DNA of 64,000 nt from Molossus alvarezi (lineage: Eukaryota; Chordata; Mammalia; Chiroptera; Molossidae): the NCBI GenBank assembly GCA_037176705.1, contig CM073889.1, forward strand, positions 106,657,890-106,721,889, written 5' to 3'. The notes under the pieces were generated by a model that ran no database searches, was not told the DNA's origin, and was given only the letters and a program-made list of their open reading frames with translations. The translations under genes were made by a program, and so were the position numbers. Shown one piece after another: positions 55,613 through 64,000 of the stretch (the stretch's first letter is position 1; each line of letters opens with the position of its first letter).

Positions 55613-56686
55613 CCTGTGTTTGCATCGTTTCTCACACTGCAGCTTCCCAGTAAATGTCGATTCCTCTCCCCCCTCCCTTTCGCCTAAGACTCACAGACTG
55701 TAAGTCAGTGAAGCCTTGGATTCCAGGGACATAGCTCTGACTTAAACTGTGGTGGATGCTGCTTTGTCCCGTAGACTTTGCAAGAAGGAGCTCCTGTAGC
55801 TCGTATGCTCCCAAGTGACTCAGATCAGATGGGGAGAGACGAGGTTGCAGAACGCACTGACACGTGTCAGGATAGCATTGCTGGAAAAATTTGGGGCCAT
55901 ATCAGGCCTTTCTAGTTCCAGTTACTGCCTAGCGTTCCCCTGGCTTATTTATCATCAGGGACAGATGCCTGAGATAGGGGAGCCTCCCTGTGCCCACTGC
56001 AGAAGAGCACACCTGAGACATGGCCAAGTCCCCAAGGCAGTCCCGTTTCTCCAGCCAGAGGACTGTACCTCTCTTGACTGTCTCATCATTATGTAACTCA
56101 ACCACATGTCCCTGGCATCCTCAGCTTTGACTTGAAGGGCTAATTGGTTTGTTTCCTTGTATTTCTTTTGCTCAAAAGAAAGGCATCATGCCTATGTCTC
56201 AATATCCCAATGTCCCAACCACAGAAAGAGGCATTCTAACCTCACCATTTATCATGAGACAAGCAACCAAATGTCACCTCAGTAAATATTAATGGGAATG
56301 AATTGACTAACAAACCCAAAACCCACGGGACATATGGCATTACACTCGACTCGGGGAACAATGGGGTGATAATGGTAATAACCTACGTCTGAGGAGAGCT
56401 TTTCAGAGAATTTTACAGCAAAGTGCCAAGTCAGTGCTAAATGTATTAGCGGGTAATTGGATGCAGCCTTAGCAAAACTCAGGCCGGACAGGACCACCCT
56501 GACCCAGTGGGACATCATTCTTTCCATCACCACCAATAAGCTTCCCACAGCATTCTCTGTCAACAGCAAGGCATAGCAGCTTCAAATCTGGACTCTGGTA
56601 AGCCAGATCGAGGTTATTTCACAAACACTGCGACTAAAAATATATCTATCTTTTCACAACATAAAGAGATAATCCACATCCCAAGA

Positions 56687-56719
<33 letters not shown>

Positions 56720-57554
56720 ACAGTAACAACTGTTTCAGCAGGAGTGCTACATCGTACAATGAAGTTCAAGCATCCTTTTCAAATATATTCAAATCTCAGT
56801 GCCAAGGGCTTTGAATTCTTCTCCGTGCTTGATCCTGAAGAATGGTTATGGGAAGCACAAATTAATTAATGGTTGAAAAGGTCCACAAGAATGCAAAACA
56901 TGCAATTTCATTATGGTATGATATGAGGATGATTGGATATCGACATGATAATGAAGCAAAAGAGAAGGTCCCATCATCCCTGGCTTAGAACACATTTAAC
57001 AAATAAAATCTGGTTAAAAACAGAACTGCTTATAGCAAGCATTCTAGGGAATGAAAGAAAATACCCATGCAACCTATTTTGTTCTCAGGTATCTAACCAG
57101 TTAAGTTTGCTAATCCATATTTGAAAACTAAGAAATAAACCCTGGAGACTTCCAACTTAATATTGAACTGGATAACAGCTCTGGACATAATGCCATCAGC
57201 CTTCCCAGAAAAATGCCCATGAAGACCCAGAAGACGAAACGTCACAGCAGTAAATAAAACTGTGATTTGCAGTCAAACTCTTATCAGAATCTTGGAGGAA
57301 GTTCTGTTAGTTAAGAAGCAGATGAGCCAGATTGGAAATCCATTTTGTGACTCACCATTTGAACCTGATTAAAAATATCCCCCCATTGTCCATTAGATTC
57401 AAGAATTCAACATCTGTTTCAATCTCGAAATTGGACAGCTGCCGTTCTACCATGGGGATGCTTCTTTTTGAAGCAATCAATGCACTGTTTCGTGCCCTCC
57501 ACTCCAATCCATAGCTCTCTTTATACCTCTATTCAAAGACACACAGTAATGTTA
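55613..57554. other. unique sequence, about 1.9 kb
   Basis: A (TA)n plus T-run at 56684-56719. No gene recognised. A 96-codon minus frame at 56279-56569 has no motif. Confidence 0.45.
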
Positions 57555-57735
57555 ATAACGACACTAGCAGCTAATCTTTAAAATGTATTATACACTGCGC
57601 TACGTGCTTTACAAGCATCATCTGCTTTCAACTTCACAACTCTCCATAACAGCAAGATTGTCTTCATTTCTGGAAAGTGAAATTCAAAGGTATGAAATCA
57701 CTAACCAAAGTTCACAAAGCTGATCAGAGGTGGGG
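57555..57735 (-). repeat. MIR SINE
   Basis: GTATTATACACTGCGCTACG, TGCTTTACAAGCATCATCTG, AACTCTCCATAACAGCAAGA and AGTTCACAAAGCTGATCAGA are in reverse MIR order. Confidence 0.65.
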
Positions 57736-57752
57736 GTGGGGGTGGGGTGGAC
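57730..57752. repeat. (GGGGGT)n tract
   Basis: GTGGGGGTGGGGGTGGGGTG: three or more G4-G5 runs with single-base loops, G-quadruplex-capable on the plus strand. Confidence 0.8.
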
Positions 57753-58290
57753 TCAGATTAGGAGACTCTCAAACAAGTAACGATTCAATTATAACACATC
57801 CCTTGCAAGATATTTTTCAAGAAATACAGAGAAGCTGAGAGTAACATTTAGGACCACAGGAGAGTTTGTCCGTCCAGATGATTGATGTGATATAAGGGGC
57901 AAGGGGGAGAAGAGACATGGAGAGCTCTAGAGAAATACCTGTTGGGAATTTTCACTTTTGTGCATTCCACCTCTTCAGAATGTTGGAGTGAGGAGGCATG
58001 GAAAGAAATGCCCATCTCCTTCTGGAAGAGTCACCCCAGAAATGAAATCTAACTAGACCTCTAAGAAAGAGATGTGACCAGCACCAGAGAGCAAGGCCAA
58101 GAGTAAGTGAGACAACCTTTCTATTTGAGGACAAAACAAAAGGAAAACTATTAAAACAAAAAGAACACATGGGGTGGGGAAATTGAATAAAAATAAGCAA
58201 AAACATCACTATAAAAATTCAAAGGATGAGCAGTCTTCTAGAAAAAAATTATTATAAAAGCTGGAATTAGAAAAACTGAGCTGAGAGGAC
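57753..58290. other. unique sequence
   Basis: Nothing recognised. Confidence 0.35.
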
Positions 58291-58556
58291 TTTTTTGTTG
58301 TTCTTGTTAATCCTTACCTGAGGATATTTTTTCCATTGATTTTTAGAGAGAGTGGGAGGGGGTGGGAGGTGGAGAGAGAGAGAGAGAGAGAAAGAGAAAG
58401 AGAGAGAGAGAGAGATCAATTGGTTGCCTCCTGCACTTACCTGACTAGGGCTGAGGATCGAATCTTCAACCCAGGTATGTGCCCTTGACCGGGAATGAAA
58501 CCCAACACTCTTGAAGTGCTCAGGTTGACACTCCAACCACTGCACCAGCCAGATGG
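58291..58556 (-). mobile_element. Ves SINE copy 15, diverged
   Basis: AATCCTTACCTGAGGATATT tail motif, long (GA)n body at about 58373-58415, GTGCCCTTGACCGGGAATGA near the B-box complement, and an eroded head end CACTGCACCAGCCAG. Duplication not convincing. Older copy. Confidence 0.88.
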
Positions 58557-58599
58557 GAGGATAATTTAAATAGAGAACAACCCGGCCTCCATGAGGCAA

Positions 58600-59340
58600 A
58601 AAATGAACATCAGTAAGAGATAAATGATTGAGGGAAAAAGTCAGTAGGATGAGATTAGAAGTAATGCAGGTCAGATAGAAAAGGCTTCAGGAAAATTAGC
58701 AAAGCAATAACAATATAAAAGTACATTTGAGGCAGTAAAGAGCATAAACAACATTGCAGAAAGTCAATCAGCAATACGGAGGACAAGCTTCAGCAGTGCT
58801 CCTAAAATTCAGACAAAAATTTAAATTATGGGAGAAAACATAAAAACATATAATAGAGATCAAACTTAAAAAGTAGAATAATGGAATCAATATAATATCC
58901 ACAGTCACAGTTAAAATCTTCCTCCAAGAAAAAAAAAAAAGAAAGAAATATGAATACATAGATCAGACAGCTCATCATGTTCCAAGAAAATCAGTGGAGT
59001 GGGAAGGAGGGTGTAGGGGCAGGGAACCACATGAACCCATCCAAAAATGTGCATCCACTAGGATAGAGTTTTAAATATTACACATTTATAGGAAGAAAAG
59101 AAAATCGATATATACACAAAGAAATAAACATTTGACCAGCTTCATGCTTTTTAATACTAAAGGCTAAAAAACAATGACATGATGACTAACATTCTGAAGA
59201 CAACATTGTAAACCAAGAATATTATACCCTGTCAAGGCATCTTTCTGAGTAATGAAACAGAAACATAGACTTGGAGATACAGTAGGGTCTACTGATATAT
59301 TAGCTATTTGCCCCTTTATTAAAATTAAAATTAGGAACTC
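58600..59340 (+). repeat. possible HAL1/old L1 relic
   Basis: A-rich plus strand. GTAAACCAAGAATATTATAC and CCTGTCAAGGCATCTTTCTG resemble the 'AACCAAGAATACTATACCCAGC' segment of HAL1/L1 elements. Start not defined. Confidence 0.45.
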
Positions 59341-61019
59341 AACACAGGGGAAATCATACTGCAAAAGGATCAGTGGGCTGTCTTGTGGGATGTCACCTCA
59401 GAGAATCACACCTGAATGAACTCACTGATCAACAGGAGGTATTGGAAGTTGGGAGGCAGTCTTTCTTTCCCTCTGAATAAAGCTTAAAAAAACAAAAACA
59501 GTTTTATAATGAATTTTTACTCTTAATTAATCATGTTTAGAAAATCATTCTGGAAAAGAAAATTCAGAAACTGAAATAAATATAAAAACCATGATGAAAA
59601 AAAAAAAAAAAAAAACCACCTACTTTCATTTTAAAAGATTGGGGGAAAGAAATTTTGAGATCATCTTTAATGGATAGAAGGGTTTCTTTTTTTCTTTTAC
59701 CACATTTCCTTTAAGGAGCTCATATTATTTGATTAAAAAAATAAACTATGTTCAAAGACAAAACAGCACATTCCAAATCCATCTCACTTTGTCTAAAAGG
59801 ATTGTATGTTTGGCTTCACTGTGCTGGCAGGAACGTGTTCCAAGTATCTATTTTAAAGAAGTGGGACGTTGCGTCTGGCTGGCGTGTTCCCTGCGCACTG
59901 ACTGCTGCACAGAGGTTGACGAGATGGCCGCTCGGCCCTGTTCGTGAATCCTGGCTCTTCTGATCCAGAAGGTGTGGCCGAGGCAGCCGGCCCATCCCGC
60001 CGGCCAGGCTGGCCTGGGAAAGCAAGTCTCGTCGACTGTGGTGTATCTCAGAAGATTGCTGCCCCTGGTTTTCTAAATAACTCTTTTTTTTTTCTTTCTA
60101 ATTACAAATGTAGTCATGCTTATAACAGAAAATTTGGAAAATTCTAAAATATAGAAAAAATAGAACATCTTCCTTACTCTCCTGATTCAGAATCATGACT
60201 TCTCATTTTGGGGATTTCTGGGGGCACATCATTTAAAGGCAGAAGACAGCAGCCCGAGGGGTGGCCGCAGTGTCCATGGCTCCGGGCTGGAAGGGAGACC
60301 GGTGAGGTAAGAAGCTGATGCGGAGGATTTGAGGCTCCTGGTCCGAGCTGTCCGCACGCTCCAAGCTCAGGTCAAATCCCTAAGATAACACCCCTGGCAG
60401 CACTTGATAAGCTTTCAAAGATTATATAACTGGAACTCGTAATCATTCTCAGGGGCAAATGGGTTGTGATCTTGGTATTGTCGTGGTCGCACAAAGGGGG
60501 ATTGGTTTCCAAGGAACGTTTTCTGAATGTCCTGCCTTTGGAGGTGCTGCTGCCATTTTGGCTTCTCTTCGTGGTGGCGGCTGCTCTCTGGCATTTCATC
60601 TCCCAGAGGACCCGGCAGGGCCCATGGCTGATCCTGGCAGACACGCCTCCTCTCTGGACCACGTCTGGTGCTCAGATCTGTTTTGACCCCAAATAAGAGC
60701 TTCATTCCAAATGCTTGGCTTGAAAGTTTGCCAGAGTTCATAAGAGTCACCTCCGGAAGAATGGCTGCAGACTTGCACACCAGCGTCTACAATGTATGCT
60801 TGCTTAGCGTTGTACACCGTCCGCTCCGTCGTGATGTGGCTGGTGTCAGAGTAAAGCCTCTTGAGAAAGGACCACCACGGAAAGTTGAAAGCTGTCAGGG
60901 GTAAGGCGGTGGGGTGAATAGAGATTTGGCCAGCTCCTTCTCCCTGGGCTCCTGCCTCCTCCAATAGGAATTAGCCTGTTATTCCTCATCCTGGAAACAC
61001 CTGCTCTAGGTTTGCCTAA
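59341..61019. other. unique sequence with A-run, GC patch and an old-repeat relic
   Basis: An A18-type run lies at about 59599-59616. A CpG-bearing patch (59868-60045) and overlapping frames of 75-122 codons on both strands at 60370-60964 show no family motif. 60090-60165 matches the old relic seen at 27190-27300. Confidence 0.4.
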
Positions 61020-61215
61020 CTAACACCCCTCCCTCCTGGCTTTCCAGCCACCCCCCTGCCCACTCATTCCTGGCCCCCTTCCCTGCTCCTCCGTCTCTGC
61101 TTAGCCTGCAGCTTCCAGACAGCCAGGCTCTCGCCTGGTCACTTACCTCTCTACGCTCAGTGCTAAGAGTAATGCCTGGCACTTAGACGATGCTCACTAA
61201 GTATGAAAGTGACTG
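61020..61215 (+). repeat. L2/MIR-type 3' end relic
   Basis: CCTGGCTTTCCAGCCACCCC, then AGAGTAATGCCTGGCACTTA, GACGATGCTCACTAAGTATG: the ending 'AGTGCCTGGCACATAGTAGGCGCTCAATAAATG'. Confidence 0.5.
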
Positions 61216-61507
61216 AGTGAATACATTGCTGACAAACTTTCCATTTCCCTAATGCAACATTTATACACACTTCCCAACAATTCATTCTCATGCCCAGAAT
61301 TGCCATCATTGCCAGGAAATACCAGTGACTAAGATTCGTGGATCCCCCTGTAACTCCAGACCCCAGGACCCTGTTCCCTTTATGGGGCTGCCCACAGCTG
61401 TGTGACCCATGGATCCCCTGCCTCAGAATCAGCTCTCAACAGAACACGCACCTGCAGGCTTCTCCTTATTCCTCCAAGCTCCTTGCAACCAAAAGAATTA
61501 TAGTATC

Positions 61508-61753
61508 GTTTTTTGTTTTTTGTTTTAATCCTCACCTGAAGATATTTTTCTATTTATCTTCAGACAGAGTGGGAGGGAGAGAGAGAGAGAAACATCAACA
61601 TGAGAGGGACACATCGACTGGTTGCCTCCTGCACAACCCCGACCAGGGCCAGGGATGAACCACAACCAAGGTATGTGCCCTTGGCCATAATCGAACCCTT
61701 GACTCATTGGTCTGTGGGCCGATGCTCTACCACTGAGCCAAACTGGTCAGGGC
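61508..61753 (-). mobile_element. Ves SINE copy 16
   Basis: AATCCTCACCTGAAGATATT, GA body, GCACAACCCCGACCAGGGCC, B-box complement region ATAATCGAACCCTTGAC and head end AACTGGTCAGGGC. Imperfect duplication AGAATTATAGTATC / AGGAATTACAGTATC at about 61494-61507 and 61754-61768. Confidence 0.93.
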
Positions 61754-61768
61754 AGGAATTACAGTATC

Positions 61769-62994
61769 TTTTCAGCAGTATGTCTCTAACCCTAATCAAG
61801 GAAAGCTCACATCCATACCAAATACTTTGACCTTCTGGGAAACTCTCCTGATATTTCTCTTCTATTGGAAGAGAGTCATTTTTGGTCCTTTTCCAGGCCT
61901 TGATGTCCCCTTCACGGAGGTGGGGATAATGATACAGAAAGAACTATGTAAAAGTGTGCATCAGAAAGTGTTTTGAATAATGCTTGGGACACAGGAAAAG
62001 ACACTGGTTGAATTTTGAGTCTTTATAATCCCCATTTCTAGAGTTCATTTCTTCTCATCCCAGGGAACAGGAAACAGGAAACCACACAAAACAGGTGTGG
62101 TGCAGGCGTTGCCACGGGGAAAGGAGAGTTTGAACTGGTGAAGGAGGCCTTGCCGAAGGCTGAAAATGACACGCAGCCAAGGGGCAAGGCACAGGGTGGG
62201 GGAAGAGAAGGATGGTCACTGGGTGTGCTCAATACGTTCTTCGCCACCAGGAGCTTCTCTGCTAGAGAATGGACAGTTGTCAGAGGTCCATACTCAGAGG
62301 AAGCACTTGCAGGAACCTGGGGATGACTCCTTGAATCCTGCACCCTGGGTGCCTTGCCAACTTCACCCTGGTCCTGGCCCTTCACCGCGGGCACCAACCT
62401 CAGGGAACAACACAGAACACCTGAAGGGTCTTCCCCAGGTCCCTCAGGCCCCAGCACACCTGTGTGCTATGGACCAAAACTCACAGGGTTAGGAGGCCGG
62501 TAGCCACCAGCAAAGCACTGACGCTACCTTTATATCAACCACCAAATTAATGCTGCTTTTATACCAATTAATGTTTTACTACCACTTTGCAGTGGGAGAA
62601 TCTGTCTTGTATTTCAGATTTCCCAAGAGTGCAAAAAAGGGAGAAAGAGCTAACCCAGCAATAATCCACAGATCTAATTGCCTGGGAAGTTCACAAAAGA
62701 ATGCACCTGGCTTGGGCCTTACACCTGAATGTAGGTAATCACCTGGATCACAACACTCTTTAAAATTAATGAATAGGAGCTATCAGCAAGAGAAGACTAT
62801 GGCTCCTGGTAAAGAAAGACTTTTTTTTAATTTATGCGTTTTTCTACAGAGACTTGAAAGAGAGAGAAATTTAATTTCCATCCCATTTTCTTTGTTTTAT
62901 GGAGTGTTTTTCATATCTTTGATGAGCGAGATTATCCTTAAACAAAACAAATTGTGGTAAGTCTGAATATCAGGTATGCTTAACTCTGAAGCGA
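61769..62994. other. unclassified sequence
   Basis: A 139-codon minus frame at 62038-62457 and a 108-codon plus frame at 62166-62492 overlap; neither has a motif. The GC-richer block at 62090-62490 could be an old LTR, but I cannot assign it. Confidence 0.35.
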
Positions 62995-63140
62995 TCCTAG
63001 GCAGCGTCAAGTCTATCGTGTTATTTGATGGCTGAAGAAACTGAGGCTCAGAAAGAGTGTTACTGTTCCAGCCCGTGTCTCACACTGAGCCAAGACGGGA
63101 ACCAGGAATTCTGTCTGCTGACCTCTCCCACACGGTTCAC
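62995..63140 (-). repeat. MIR SINE
   Basis: GATGGCTGAAGAAACTGAGG, CTCAGAAAGAGTGTTACTG, GAGCCAAGACGGGAACCAGG and AATTCTGTCTGCTGACC: reverse MIR core and head. Confidence 0.72.
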
Positions 63141-63794
63141 TTTCGAGGTTTAAGTCAGCACATTTTTTTCCTTACCATAAGTTTATTATTAAAAATGGAA
63201 AATCTGCATCACTTACCATAAAAAAGACAACCATGAACAGAGTTAAAGAGGAACGCTGTGAAATTCTAAAGAGGAAGGTTCTGAGACCACTTCTGTTCAG
63301 TGAGACTGGCCATGAAACGCCTTCCACAGCACAGGAAGCAGTGAAAGGGAACAGCAAAGGCAATACTTTCCCATATGCGCCTGGATGCCCTTCGAGGGTG
63401 CATTTGCGTGCTGGAGGCTGTGTGTTTTCGTGCGGGAAAGCCCTGCTCTGCCGTCTAACGAGCCAGGAGGCTCACCTCCTCCAGGCAGCCGCCGGAGTCC
63501 CGGAGAAGTAGCTTTGTCAGTGAATCAAGTACCACGTTCTTGGTGACTACCTGCTCTTCCCCATCACTTTATTTTAAAAATTTAGAACCACTCCTGAATT
63601 TTCAGTGAAAACTGTTGAGACTGCGCTCAGGGAGTTAGAAATACACTAGGAAAGCAAACACACTCGATAGTAGCTTACAAAATAAAAACTGAGCCCCTAA
63701 TCCTCATCACCAAGATGCGGGTGCCCATAAAGGGGACATACCTTTAAGGATATATACCTGCTCCGTGCAGACAGAACACATGTCCATCTTATCT
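63141..63794. other. unique sequence
   Basis: A 92-codon frame at 63233-63511 has no motif. Nothing else recognised. Confidence 0.4.
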
Positions 63795-63935
63795 AATTTC
63801 ACAGCAACCTCAGAAGTCAGGCATCATCGGCTCCATTGCCCACGTGAGCAAACCCAGTCTCAGAGAGGTTAAGTCACTTGTCTCAAGTTACCCAGCTAAT
63901 AATATCAGGATTCAAATTCAGATCTTTTATGCTAA
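63795..63935 (-). repeat. MIR SINE
   Basis: ATTTCACAGCAACCTCAGAA, GTCTCAGAGAGGTTAAGTCA, CTTGTCTCAAGTTACCCAGC and AGGATTCAAATTCAGATC: reverse MIR, well preserved. Confidence 0.85.
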
Positions 63936-63937
63936 CT

Positions 63938-64000
63938 CTGGCTGAACATTATAATCACCTGGGAGCTTTCTTAGCGATCAGTCAGAGCCTCCCTCACACT
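63938..64000 (+). repeat. MER5-type fragment running off the window
   Basis: GGCTGAACATTATAATCACC, TGGGAGCTTTCTTAGCGATC follow the MER5 segment 'ATCAGAATCACCTGGGAGCTTTT'. Truncated by the window edge. Confidence 0.6.

Noticed and set aside
60370..60964. Cluster of overlapping frames on both strands (up to 122 codons)
   Set aside because: Frames of similar length in several phases indicate stop-poor composition rather than coding.
62038..62492. 139-codon minus and 108-codon plus frames
   Set aside because: They overlap each other on opposite strands in a GC-richer block and neither resembles a known protein; a decayed LTR is as likely.
1..64000. CRISPR arrays, operons, Shine-Dalgarno sites, plasmid or phage features
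   Set aside because: None seen; the repeat content shows a mammalian nuclear genome, so these categories do not apply.

Overview
The window is nuclear DNA from a mammal, almost certainly a microbat. The main evidence is at least 16 copies of the bat tRNA-derived SINE Ves. Each intact copy has a tRNA-like head with A and B boxes, a CT-rich body and an A-rich tail, and many are flanked by clear target-site duplications. The other repeats fit a placental genome: L1 3' ends, MIR and L2 relics, an MLT1-type LTR, hAT and Tigger DNA elements, CR1/L3 remnants and one further LTR-like block. The exact bat family cannot be settled from sequence alone.

I find no complete protein-coding gene, no exon I can assign to a known protein, and no rRNA, functional tRNA or CRISPR array. 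All longer reading frames are chance frames, or frames inside or across repeats. The window reads as an intergenic region or a very large intron.

Layout. 1-8.2 kb: unique sequence, two Ves copies (the second nested in an old L1 3' half at 3.5-5.7 kb), and an AT-rich stretch with clustered transcription-factor-like motifs (6.3-7.1 kb). 8.2-13.2 kb: a long (TC)n tract, then a POU/homeodomain motif cluster near 8.7-9.05 kb, then unique sequence. 13.2-21 kb: two Ves copies and L1/MIR fragments. 21-25 kb: a hAT element with 8-bp duplications, several L2 pieces and a second motif-rich stretch. 25-28.8 kb: three Ves copies in AT-rich old LINE debris. 29.5-30.9 kb: a minus-strand LTR-like block followed by two MIRs in inverted orientation. 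33.3-35.4 kb: a nested structure in which an MLT1 LTR is split by an unassigned repeat and by a young, 5'-inverted L1, itself hit by a head-only Ves. 36-38.4 kb: three Ves copies, two MIRs and a CR1/L3 piece. 38.9-48.3 kb: L2, a motif-rich stretch (40.5-40.96 kb), a Tigger element and MIRs. 48.3-53.7 kb: stacked L1 3' ends, three Ves copies, a nearly end-to-end hAT element, CR1/L3-like fragments around a CpG-rich patch, and a second young L1 3' end. 53.7-64 kb: L2, MER5A, MIR, HAL1-like and two more Ves copies.

There are no genes to link into a pathway. The value of the window lies in its insertion history, which can be read in detail from target-site duplications, and in the unique stretches that look like candidate cis-regulatory DNA. 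The regulatory calls rest on motif content alone and need cross-species alignment. Repeat names are from memory of family consensus features, not a database search.
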